A stretch of 64,000 nucleotides of DNA from Stagonosporopsis chrysanthemi (lineage: Eukaryota; Ascomycota; Dothideomycetes; Pleosporales; Didymellaceae), in assembly GCA_022560025.1 (NCBI GenBank), contig JAFISE010000057.1:1-64000 (forward strand), written 5' to 3'. Shown piece by piece: positions 19,022-28,812 of this stretch. The position numbers were made by a program, and so were the translations under genes. The notes under the pieces were generated by a model that saw nothing but the letters and a program-made list of their open reading frames with translations, made no database searches and had not been told where the DNA came from. The stretch's first letter is position 1. Each line of letters begins with the position of its first letter.

Positions 19022-19995
19022 TTTGCCGTTGCTCGAGAAGCAGGCGGTTTGTGTGGAGTGAAAGTAACGGAATGTCGGCTTGGCGAAGGTGGTGGTGTTT
19101 CTCGAAGAAAGGTGGTGAGGTGAGGTTGCGCAAGTGGTCGCAGTTGCCTTCTAGTGCTCGTGGTTGCCGTCCGAACAAACACAGTAGCAGTTGAGTGGAA
19201 AGGCAGCGGTGCAGATTCGGGGGCACATTGCTAGCACACGAAGCGAACGAGCATATTTATCGCAGTTTGGTACTAGGTCTAACTTATCCCATTATCATTG
19301 TAAGGCGTTGTAACTCTCGCTGTTGTAACATTGACTGCCCACCTTATCCTCCTACTACAATGCCTTTTGAAATGTACGGACCCCCCAAGTCCAAAACGCC
19401 CGGCTATGGCTTACTTCTGATCGAGTGTAAGCAGAGATCAGCCAATCAGAAGCGGCCCTTGATGTAGTGTACGAGAACCAGGCGGGTCCATACATTTCAA
19501 CAGGCACCGATACCACAGCTAAAATCCGCGCGGGTAAAGAGAAGCTCGTTTTTCATTAAAGGTCAATCAGGGGAACAGTAGATCTTTGAATTGGCTACAA
19601 TTCTCAGATCTAATTTAATGTCGTTGCGCAAATACGTGGTGTGGTGTTTACTACTACTATCCATTCTTTGGGCCGTTGAAGCCGAACTTCAACTCAATTC
19701 TGTAACGATTGTAGCGCGCACATGAAATCTGTAAGAGTAGCATGTAAATTCATCGGCCAAAGAACGAGCTCTCTTACAAGAAGATGTACTTTCAGGTGTG
19801 AATGAAACACAGGCCTTTTGGCATGATCAAACCCGCACATAACATCACGAGTATGATTGAAGAATACAATGACGCAAAGAGCAACTTGAAGTCGTGACTT
19901 CGTTACTAAAATAACTACCATGCAATGCGGAGCGAAAGACCAGCGACATATATAAGCCAAAGGTCTACCGCACTGACAAACACACTCGTTACCAC
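19022..19995. other. intergenic, contains MITE-like element
   Basis: This lies between the 5' side of the acidic-tail gene and the 3' end of the transporter. It holds the inverted-repeat element at 19361-19506 and AT-rich DNA after it. No gene is supported. Short open frames inside the element are probably meaningless. Confidence 0.6.
19361..19506. mobile_element. MITE-like element, 146 bp with 26-bp terminal inverted repeats
   Basis: The ends at 19361-19386 and 19481-19506 are inverted copies matching at 23 of 26 positions, with the shared core TTGAAATGTAYGGACCC. The interior has a second, nested inverted repeat (CTTCTGATC near 19414 facing GATCAG near 19435 and ATCAGAAG near 19445), so the unit could fold into a long hairpin. 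There is no coding capacity, and no clear target-site duplication is visible. A one-ended relative lies at 948-974. The size and structure fit a non-autonomous DNA transposon; the superfamily cannot be told from this window. Confidence 0.65.
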
Positions 19996-21790
19996 TCAAC
20001 GCTCGTTGGACGCAACCTCCTTGCGCTCCTCTCGGATGACCTCCTTGCCGTCGATTCCGACCTCGTTGATGGAGCCGTGGCCCTCGCGGTCGGCCTCGAT
20101 GTTCTTGATCAGCTCGGTGATGCCGAACAGGTCGTCCATCTTCTCGAGCGATAGGCCCTTGGTCTCGGGGACCAGGAACCACACGAAGAAGAACATGCCG
20201 AAGCAGAAGCTTCCGTAGATGAGAAATGTACTATTTTCCGTTAGCTTTGGTTTGGTGTTGCGTGTTTAGTGTTCACTCACCCGTAGCCGTTGAAACCGAC
20301 CGTGGTCATCATATTAGCTGCACACAAGTTAGCAAAACACTATCAAACAGGAAATAAACACTGACGAGTGGCTCTGGCGACTACAAAATTAAATAGCCAT
20401 TGAGTTGCTGCAGCGATAGCAACGTTGAGAGGGCGTAGACGTGCGGCTGGGATCTCGGAGACGTAGATCCAGCACACAGGACCCCAGCCGAACTGGAAGA
20501 AGCCAGCGTACAGGAAGACGCATACAAGAGCAAAGTAACCAGCGGCAGGAACTCCACTAGCACCGGCCTTGAGATCTGGGGGGTCGAAGCGCATGTACAG
20601 GCCAATGTAGAACATGGCGAGACCCTGGGCGATGGAGGTCCACAACAGCGAACGGCGACGACCGAGAGAGTCTGCAGCGAAAATCAGGAAGGAAAGACAG
20701 GCGATCATCTTCACGATGCCGTAGATACCGGTGGCGAAGAGTTTGACCTCGTTGCCGCTGAGACCGAGGGCAGTGAAGATCTGGGGCGCGTAGTAGTTGA
20801 TGGCGTTAGTTCCGGTCATCTGCTGGCAGATCATGAGACCAATGGAAATGAGAGCACGCTTGCGGTTACCAGGGACCATGAACATTTCCTTGAGGAGATC
20901 CTTGACGGAGGCACCGGCGATAAGCATGCGCTCATGCTCCAGCTGATCAGCAATGTCCTTCAACTCGGCCACGACGTACTCGTGGCTGGCAGGCAGGTTG
21001 CGCATACGGGCGAGCACGCTAGTGGCCTCCTCCCAACGATCCTGCTTGGCGAGGAAACGAGGAGACTCCTTGTTAAGGGCCATGGTGCAGAAGAGGAGGA
21101 CGGCAGGGAGAGCCTGCATGGCGAGGGGTACGATGTAGACACCGGCGCCCTTGATGTGCAGCAGCGAACCGTAGTTGACCCAGAAAGCCAAGCAGATACC
21201 AGTAGCGATGAAGAGTTGGTATAGACCGGTAAGACCGCCACGAATGGCACGAGGAGAGTTTTCGGAAATGTAAAGAGGCACGACCATGGAGGCTTCACCG
21301 ACACCGACACCAGCAACGAGGCGACCGACATACATAGCTCCGATGCTACCAGAGGCAGCAGCCTGGATGACACAACCGACGATAGTAATGAGACCGGCGA
21401 TCTGGAGAGTCCATTTGCGACCATATTTGTCAGACATCCAGGAACCGATGAAGCAACCGATGAAGCATCCAGCTTGGAGGGTCGCGGCGATGTTAGCGCT
21501 GAGATCGGCGCGCTGGGCCTTGGTCTTCTCCTTGAGGTTGTACTTGCTGCGGTGCACGTCAGTCATGTAGTCATGTGGCATGTGTCAGAGACGTACATCT
21601 GGAACTCATTCAACTCAAGAACACCTCCGATGGTACCAATATCGAAACCAAAAAGCATACCACCAAAGCAGGCAGAGCCAGCCATGGCGAAGGCACGCCA
21701 TCCGTAGACCTCTGGGGGATCCGTCTTGACAGCATCGTTCTTGACGATGCTCCTGATGATTCTCGCACCGGTAGAGGGGCGGCCGCTCAT
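19996..21790 (-). CDS. MFS sugar porter, quinate permease-like
   Basis: A 12-helix proton-coupled importer of the plasma membrane. The sequence is closest in my memory to QutD/qa-y quinate permeases. Exons: 21790-21597, 21546-20366, 20317-20281, 20230-19996; introns of 50, 48 and 50 nt; all phases agree, giving 548 residues. Sugar-porter marks are visible: GMLFGFDIGTIGGVL in helix 1, GSWMSDKYGRKWTLQIAGLI, GRLVAGVGVGEASMVVPLYI, the PESPR-like NKESPRFL before the central loop, CQQMTGTNAINYYAPQIF, LGRRRSL, and the closing LVPETKGLSLEKMDDLFG. The micro-exon of 37 nt encodes the ATPNMMTTVGFNGYG turn before the last helix. A TATA-like site lies at 21952-21959. No qut/qa cluster partners are in the window, so the substrate could be another polyol or sugar acid. 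Confidence 0.9.
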
Positions 21791-23123
21791 GTTTGCGGTA
21801 ATGATGGTTGGAAGACTATCGTCTTGTTCTTGGAGTCAACCTGTGTTAGACCCTTGTCCAGTGCCGGTCGACGATCGATGCCAGTGAGTGAGAGGAAAGA
21901 GAGAGAAGCCTCCACAATTTTGATGATCCTCGACACACGGAACCCCCCATATCTATATAACTGCACGTACAGCGGTCCGAGCTTGCGGTCAAGACGGGGT
22001 AACCAACGCCGCGGTCCCTTGCCCCGGCCTCACCCCCGGACTCAAGACTCGATTGAACCATCCACACGCACGTTGAACAGACCATCCATATCCCAAAGCA
22101 GCTTCGCTTGACGATCCAGATAGCGTTCGTGTTTGTTCCGTCCAGTGAGATGCTGCTCACGTTCGCCTGCTTGGCTTCCGATTGCAGACAAGTTGCTTGG
22201 CTGGGCGCATTTCACCACCCGCCATTTGTGGAAGAGGGAATATGCGTCTTGGACGAGCCAAGCACAGCGTGAATTCCCGCCAACAACGGGAAGACGTGGC
22301 GTCCCTCCTCATCAGCAATGAGCGGGCGAAGCAAGTCTGGGGAGCTTGGCCTCCCACGGGTTGGCTTGGCCACGCCTTTGTCGCCGCCCCACCACACGAT
22401 CCTTCCATCCACGACGGTGCATCGGCAAATCTGGGGTAGTCTGGCTCGAAATGGGGCCGCTAGCATGGGAACAAGATCCTGAGGCGAGGGTGGATATCTC
22501 CCGTCCATTTATCCGTCCATTAATGCATTCTGCATATCCCCCACATCTACGCCAGCCGCGAATTCTAATTTTTTGTTTTCATTTTAAGATATCTGCTGAC
22601 GGTAGCCGCGTGCATGCACTGCGTGAGCCTTAGAAAGAACAATATTTATTATGAGGTGGTTCCTTCGCACAATCGCGCAAACATAGAGGGGCACCATGGT
22701 CGGTAGGAACAGCGATCTGCACGTATTTCTGCCATCAATAGCCCGAAAGCCGACGGTTAAAGGGCATTATAAAGGAAACGGCCAATGTCAATCGCACGCA
22801 CGTTGGGCAGCCAGTGACATCCAAATTTCTTGCCACTCTGAAAACACGCGCGCATTTCGGCCCAGGACAAGCATTTTGGCACCCCTCGATTCGGCACTCG
22901 TCCTCAACGCCTAAACCTTGGACGCGCTGAGCTCCCGGCACTTCGCTGCACCATCGCACGCCACGAATAACAGGGCTGCTTGGACGTCTGCTGTCCTGTA
23001 CGACCGCGGACCGGAGGTGACGGAAGTCGGACGCAACAATAATCTTGCAAAGTGTTGACGCCGTGCGAGAAACGCCCAGCAAAGGCAACAGTAGCATTGT
23101 AGGAATTATCGGCTCGCCGAATC
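21791..23123. other. 1.3-kb divergent intergenic region
   Basis: Between the transporter (minus) and the DUF2264 gene (plus). Apart from the TATA-like site, I see no gene and no convincing GGATAA...TTATCC quinate-activator palindrome. Confidence 0.55.
21952..21959 (-). promoter_or_regulatory. TATA-like box of the quinate permease-like gene
   Basis: TATATAGA on the minus strand, about 162 bp upstream of the ATG at 21790, in a CT/AG-biased leader. Confidence 0.4.
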
Positions 23124-25133
23124 ATGAGTGCAGCTACTGCAAACGCCAATCGCGCGTTTCCCCTCCACGCTTTCTCCACGAATCCGCTGCGCGGCAGAGA
23201 GGATGTCGTGAAGGCTGTGGCGTCGCTACTCGATCCGCTCTTGGCGGGCTTCTCGGACTATAGCTCCATGGTCAAGGTTGGGTCGACGGGGACACGCTTT
23301 GATGAGACTGCTGCTCAGGTCGAGGGCTTTGCGAGGCCGCTCTGGGGTCTTGCAGCTTTGTTGGCTGGAGGTAGTGAATATGCTGCGACTGACAAATTCG
23401 TCCAAGGTTTGATCAATGGTACCGACCCCGAGAGTCCAGGTTTCTGGGGGTACATGGAGGACATTGATCAGAGGATGGTGGAGGCGTGTCCGATTGGTTT
23501 CACGCTCGCTGTTGCTAACAAGCAGTTCTGGGATCCTTTGACTGACAAGCAGAAGAAGAATGTTGAAACATGGCTGGGCAGTATGAACGGCAAAGAAATG
23601 CCCAACACGAACTGGTATGCCTTTCATGTACTCGATTTGATTATTTTGGATGTACAGTGCTGACCACCTTACAGGCTATGGTTCAGAGTTTTTGCTAATC
23701 TCGGACTTGCAAAGAACGGAGCAAACTGGAACAGTGATCTCGTCAAGTCAGATATCAAACAACTAAACACCTTCTACCGCGGCGATGGTTGGAGCAATGA
23801 TGGCCCCGAGCACTACCGCCAGATGGATTATTACTCCGGCTCCTTCGCCATCCAGTATCTGCAACTCCTCTACGCCAAACTCGCCGCCGATATCGACTCA
23901 GAGCAAGCCTCAGAATACAAAGAGCGTGCACGTCTCTACGCTCAGGACTTTGTGCACTACTTCGACCCTGAAGGCCGCGCCATCACTTTTGGTCGCTCAC
24001 TAACTTACCGCTGGGCTATGGCCGCTTTTTGGGGTTCCCTAGCCTTCGCTGATGTGGAGCTTCCTGCCCCCTTGACCTGGGGTGTCGTGAAAGGCATCTG
24101 GCTGCGCAACCTGCGCTGGTGGACGACACAGAAAGATATTTTCCAGTCCAACGGCATGCTGACCCTTGGCTACTCGTACCCCAATACCTATCTGGCCGAG
24201 AACTACAACTCGCCTGGCTCGCCATACTGGTGCATGCTTGACTTTGCGCCGCTGGGCGCGTCGAAAGATCACCCCTTCTGGACCGTAAAAGAGGAGCCCC
24301 ATCCTTACGCCAGTACGCGCATCGCTAGACCGCTGACGCACCCCCGTCACATCGTGATTCGTAGCGGCGGCCACTCCTTTCTCCTCAGCAGTGGACAGTC
24401 CTGCCACTACGCGATCAAGAACTCCAACGCCAAGTACGGCAGATTCGCCTACAGCTCTGCATTCGCCTACTCGGTCTCCACCGGGTACCAGGAGCTCGAG
24501 CAGTTCGTGCCCGAGTCCTCTCTCGCGCTGTCCGACGACGGCGGTGAGCTGTGGAAGATGCGGCGCGCGCACAACGGCGACTCGAGCATCGAGACAATGG
24601 ACGGCGTGCCGGTGCTGGTCAGCTCCATGAAGCCTTGGCCTGACGTTGAGATCACGACATTCCTCATTCCGCCGGCCGAATCGAGTCCGAACTGGCATCT
24701 GCGAGTCCACCGGATCACGACGGGGCGGGATGTTCTGACCGCCGAGGGTGCGTTCGCGGTGTATGGCGCGCGGGAGGCGGACGGCCGGGCATTCACTGGG
24801 TTTGACGCAGAGCTGCCCGAGGGTGGTCGCGAGGAGGCGCAAAGCTCGCTTGCTGCGTCGCGGTCCGGCGCTGTGGGCATCGCTGAGTTGACAGAGGCCA
24901 AGCGTGCGGGACATGTGCTCCAGGCTGATGCGAACAGCAATCTGGTTGAGGCGAGGAGCGTGGTGCCATTGCTCAAGAATGAGCTCAAGGCTGGCTCGAC
25001 GACGTGGTTTGTCACGGCGGTCTTCGCGCTGCCGGCGAGTGTGACTGGGTGGAAGCAGAGTTGGAGGGAAGGGTGGGAGAAGAAGCCCACGGTACCGGGC
25101 TGGGTGCAAGAGAAGATTGACGAAAAAAATTAG
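23124..25133 (+). CDS. DUF2264 domain protein
   Basis: A 649-residue member of the DUF2264 family, widespread in fungi and bacteria. Its all-helical N-terminal part recalls (alpha/alpha)6 barrels of carbohydrate-active enzymes, but the activity is not established. Exon 1 is 23124-23614 and exon 2 is 23675-25133. The 60-nt intron (GTATGC donor, TTACAG acceptor) splits a Trp codon and restores NTNWLWFRVFANLGLA. Family blocks are AQVEGFARPLWGLAALLAGG, the FWGYMEDIDQRMVE block, GDGWSNDGPEHYRQMDYYSG, FGRSLTYRWAMAAFWGSLAF, and GMLTLGYSYPNTYLAENYNS then PYWCMLDFAPLG. The C-terminal half is beta-rich. No signal peptide is seen, so it is probably cytosolic. It is a divergent neighbour of the sugar-porter gene; a shared role in sugar use is possible but unproven. 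Confidence 0.9.
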
Positions 25134-25663
25134 ACTTATGATGATGGTATTGTACTGCCAGAGATATAGAGACGGGGCTTGATTTAATCTCTCCTTTCTT
25201 ATGCGGGCTGTGCTGGTTAGATCATGTCGACCAAGGCGTGAAACGGATATCAGGATAGAGAATGCATCAGCACAATAGTACTGTAGCAAGAAGACGGCGT
25301 ACGTAGATTCTCTTCTGGGGAACTGTTGGTCCGCTTTCAAGATCAGCACTGGAGAGTGACAGCCTGAAGGAAAGTTGGAGGCATCTACTGTTTGATACCC
25401 CGTCCACAGCAACATGCAGCGTGTACAGCTCCTTCACCCAAGCCTTGGGAGTCGCCAGCAAGACCGATTTGAACGTCAAAGGATACATCTCGAAGCTAAT
25501 TTGCCACCAACGAGCATAGATTTACAAAATGAGGTTTTTATTTTTATTTGTATAATCTCATAGACTCCATGACGACCCAAAAGATATCGGATCCGTAAAG
25601 CAAATGACCCTTGCATCCGGTCAACTTCACAAAGCCATTTCACACCCCTTCTGTAACAGCATC
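25134..25663. other. intergenic between convergent genes
   Basis: Region between the 3' ends of the DUF2264 gene and the RPEL gene. Nothing is recognised; it presumably holds both 3' UTRs. Confidence 0.6.
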
Positions 25664-26148
25664 CTACGCCTCCTTCAACGGATTCTCATCTGCGTCCAGG
25701 ATCCCCTTCTTGACCAGCTCCTCCGGCCCGGGGCGGCTCTGCAAACCCTTCTCCAGACTATCCGCCCTCATATGGTGTTCAAGCTCGCGTTGCTTCTCCT
25801 GCAGCGCAGGCGCCGCATTAGAGGCAGGGAGAATGTTGCGCTGAATGAGGTCGTCGCGGTCGGGGCGCGCGTTGAGGCCCTTCTTGAGGTTATCGGTTGC
25901 GCGCTGGCGCTCCAGCTCGAGGGCTTTGGCTTGCAGGGCGCTGTTGGAGGAGTCAGCCGACGCTCGGGATGTTTTGGCAACGGGGGAAATTACGGAGCTG
26001 TGGTCGTGTCGAGCAGAATGTGTCTGTTCTTCAGGTCCTGGGCTTCAGGACGCTGCTGCAGGTGCTTCTCCAAGCTGTTGCGGCGCTCGTTGCTGCGGAC
26101 GGGCGAGATGGGCGTGGCATCGACGATGTTAGTGCTTTCAGAAGCCAT
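25664..26148 (-). CDS. RPEL-repeat protein
   Basis: A small fungal protein of three RPEL repeats, a motif that binds G-actin in animal MRTF/Phactr proteins. Its fungal role is not established. Exon 1 is 26148-25994 and exon 2 is 25940-25664. The 53-nt intron (GTAATT donor, CTGAC branch point, CAACAG acceptor) contains a stop in the first frame and, when removed, gives the smooth junction DTTTAPALQAKALELERQRA. The product is 143 residues. The repeats are RRNSLEKHLQQRPEAQDLKN then RHIL; DNLKKGLNARPDRDDLIQRN then IL; and DSLEKGLQSRPGPEELVKKG then IL. Each has the RPxxxDL/EL core. The start MASESTNIVDATPISPVRSN is followed at once by the first repeat. It is convergent with the DUF2264 gene. Confidence 0.88.
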
Positions 26149-26779
26149 GGTGGGCAGTGGTCAGTGAGATCAAGATAGTTGCGCAGGGAAACTAAAGTGC
26201 AGGTGTAGCTGGGGCTTGTGCAGGTTGCGTGTACTTATAGCAGCTCGTGGGTTGTGAGATGAGAGGGGACGCGGCGGCTCGATGCGTCGAAACAAAGCTG
26301 CTGCGGCTGCCAGGAGCTGCCAGGAACCTTGGATGCGGGGGCCACGATCCCTGCATCTGGCAACTGCCTCCATCATGTGCGAGTGTCTCGGTCAGGCACG
26401 CGTCTCACGAGCAACAGAGAGATGACTGCGTTGTGATTCATGGTGCCATGTTACCACTTTCGCTGCTGACGGCGAGTTCACTGGCTGCGACTGCGGCTTG
26501 CAAGCCCAAGCTCAGGCAAATGACGTAGAGGTCCTTCCACCAACACAGCTTCAGCACAGTAAACGACCGCAACAAAACAAGGTCGTGCAAGTACCTCCAA
26601 AACATTTTCATTTGGTCGACCATTCTATCGAGACTACGTTCCAAGCCTCCTCAATTCAAATCCGCTGTAGCATTCTCGTTTCAGCATCCTCACAGACCAG
26701 ATGCTGCCCGCCAGCTACAGCTTCAGAGTTACTGCAGTTGCATCAGCACACCAGCACACATAACCCCCAACATCAACAA
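26149..26779. other. intergenic, RPEL promoter side
   Basis: Between the RPEL gene's ATG and the 3' end of the small secreted protein gene. An ATAAGT element about 90 bp upstream of the RPEL ATG may be TATA-like. No gene is supported. Confidence 0.5.
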
Positions 26780-27247
26780 TCACTCACCCGTGGGCCTTGT
26801 ATACCTAGTAATAGTCTTAGTCATCGTCTTCGGCGGTTTACAGCTGGTCACAAATGTCGCAGTAACACCCGGGTTATACTTGACAGTCCGGCACGGCTAC
26901 ATCTCATCAGCACCTCTTTAACAATACATCGTCCTTAGGCTGACTCACGAGTCCCACGCCGAGTCTCTGAGTAGCCAGCGTGCAGCCGATACCGCAGTCA
27001 GTGTACGACGTCAAGGTGACAGTTCTTGCGTAGTTTGTACAGGTCCTCGCGAAGGATGGTTGCTTGAGGATGGTATGGGTGCATGTGGGCGCTGGTGTGG
27101 CGGCCGGCGACGGCACGTCAGCTTGTGCGAGGGGTGATGAGAGCCTGGTGTTGACGTGAGTCGAAGCCAGGGGTAGAGATACTGATAAAGAACATACGCC
27201 TCGGCAGACAAGATGGCCAGAACGGCACTGATAATGGATGAACGCAT
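26780..27247 (-). CDS. small secreted six-cysteine protein
   Basis: A predicted 120-residue secreted protein assembled from three exons: 27247-27198, 27144-26949, 26896-26780. The introns are 53 nt (GTATGT/CACCAG) and 52 nt (GTGAGT/ATGTAG), and all phases agree. The N terminus MRSSIISAVLAILSAEA is a short hydrophobic signal peptide, followed by an Ala/Pro-rich stretch. The mature part holds six cysteines at positions 38, 52, 67, 71, 84 and 101 (motifs PTCTHT, RTCTNYA, DCGIGC, LPCRTV, TSCKPP) and a Thr-rich beta-like pattern. The tail is basic (KTMTKTITRYTRPTGE). Similar short Cys-rich secreted proteins are common in Dothideomycetes, where some act at the host or cell-wall interface. No function is assigned. 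A GTGAGT overlaps the stop, so one more exon cannot be excluded. Confidence 0.65.
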
Positions 27248-27785
27248 CTCGAACTGCTGAAAAAGCCGTGATCCGTCGAATGCAGTGCACACACTTGAGT
27301 AATCTCAAGTACATATGTGGGAGATGCTTGTTTCCATCAAGCACCTCTCCCTTCTTGGCCGGGGCCAAAGAGGGCCTGTACAACGTGGGCACTATGCAGT
27401 TGGGCCCACTCCATTATTACTAAGGCGACAGGACTGGTTCCTATATGCATAGAAGAAGGGATGCGTGGAACGATACACGAGGATACATTCCTGGAGCCAG
27501 GTCACTATAGAAATTTAACCTAATAGTATGGAAGAATGTCATGCATTACCGCATTAAGTCATATACCGACGTTAGGAGCAAATGTCCCGCATTAATTTAC
27601 ATGATGCCTCTACTCCTTTACTGAGTACTCGAGGTCGTAAAAGATCGTCGAAGACGATGAGAAGGATGGCATTCTCAACCACCGTTCCGCCGTCAATACA
27701 GTTTCCACCAGGGACGTTGTTGAGCGTAGCTTGTCCCGCTTTGCAATTTGTTCGAAGGTGTGATTCGGTGAAGGTGAGAGTTTGA
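27248..27785. other. intergenic
   Basis: Between the 5' side of the secreted-protein gene and the opsin stop codon. It presumably holds the opsin 3' UTR and the secreted-protein promoter. Nothing else is recognised. Confidence 0.55.
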
Positions 27786-28812
27786 TTAAGCACCATCATC
27801 ATCACCAAGGCGAAGAGCGCCCTCACGGTTGAGACCGTTAGCCCAGAAGCCACCAAGGTCGACATCAGTCTCACGGAGCTTAGCGTGAGTGATAATCAAC
27901 CAGGTACCGAAGACGGGCTTAGCAAGAACGTCAAGGATGGCATAGGCGATGATCTCGCCATCAACACCGACGCGGCGGGCACCATCAGCGAAACCCCAAA
28001 CACTGCGGATTGTTAGTGGTTGCTTGTAGCTGGGTATGAGCTTGAACTTACATGGGGTACGCAGTCCAGAGGACGAAGGTGTAAGTGGCGATGGCAAGGA
28101 AGAACGAGGAGACGTTCTGGCCCTTGGCCTGGACAGCAGCGCGGCCGTTGACAGCCAAGTGCCAAACGACAACGAGGTAGGCGAAGCAGGCAATGGTGTA
28201 CCATCCCCACTTAGCAGGGGTACCCTCGGAGCCGAAAGCAGCGAAGAGACCAGTGAGGATCATGACGAGGTCAGCAACAATAGCCAAGGTGAGGTGAGCA
28301 CCGTTCATGCCAGCCAGGAGACCAAGGTCGAGGAGCAGGAGAGGAGTGGTGATGGCCCAGTCAACGTAACGGGCCCAGAAGACCTGGCGGTTGATCTCGT
28401 GGTGGGTGTCAGGGACGTGGTCGTGCTGCTCACGGATGTGGATGTGGTGAAGAGAGACACCCTGACCGGTGGCCATGGCAAAGTAAGAGATCGCAGCAGT
28501 GATGGTAATCAGAGTGGTGATGACATAGAAGAGACGCTTTTGCTACAAGGCTGTTAGTGAGCTGCGCCGCGTTCTGCGTTGCGAGCTACATACCACTGGG
28601 ACTCTCCATGCGAGGCCGGAGAAGACACCAGAAGAGATCAGCATGATGATGAAGACGACCCATAGTGTCTTTGTGCCTGTCTCGCCAACGAGTTGGTATT
28701 CGGGCGAGTCGGGAATGACTGAAGGGATGGGTGCGACGCCAGTGGGCGAAGAAGTGGGCAGAGCAATGGCCGAGGTCTTCCTCAGAACCTCTTCGAATTG
28801 GTCGGCAATCAT
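27786..28812 (-). CDS. microbial-type opsin, predicted proton pump
   Basis: A seven-helix retinal protein of the fungal rhodopsin group (compare Leptosphaeria rhodopsin). Exons: 28812-28594, 28542-28052, 28002-27786; introns of 51 and 49 nt; 308 residues. The retinal-binding Lys is in LDVLAKPVFG (about K265, with its partner Asp at about D261). The helix C motif RYVDWAITTPLLLLD has both carboxylates of a proton pump: the acceptor Asp (about D134, D85 of bacteriorhodopsin) and the donor Asp eleven residues later (about D145, D96). This predicts light-driven outward proton pumping rather than the slow sensory photocycle of NOP-1-like or ORP proteins. The N-terminal 45 residues are Ser/Thr/Pro-rich. 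No carotenoid genes are adjacent. The divergent neighbour across 2 kb is a zinc transporter. Confidence 0.93.

Noticed and set aside
19384..19467. short open frame MPFEMYGPPKSKTPGYG within the MITE-like element
   Set aside because: It starts inside the terminal inverted repeat and has no similarity to a protein; it is a by-product of the repeat.
24039..25415. 458-codon antisense open frame over the DUF2264 gene
   Set aside because: It mirrors the DUF2264 coding strand and is Arg/His-rich without family resemblance.
25604..26167. 187-codon plus-strand frame antisense to the RPEL gene
   Set aside because: The minus strand encodes clear RPEL repeats, so this frame is a shadow.
27572..27874. 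100-codon minus-strand frame past the opsin stop
   Set aside because: It overlaps the opsin 3' end in another frame and shows no signal peptide or family pattern that I trust.
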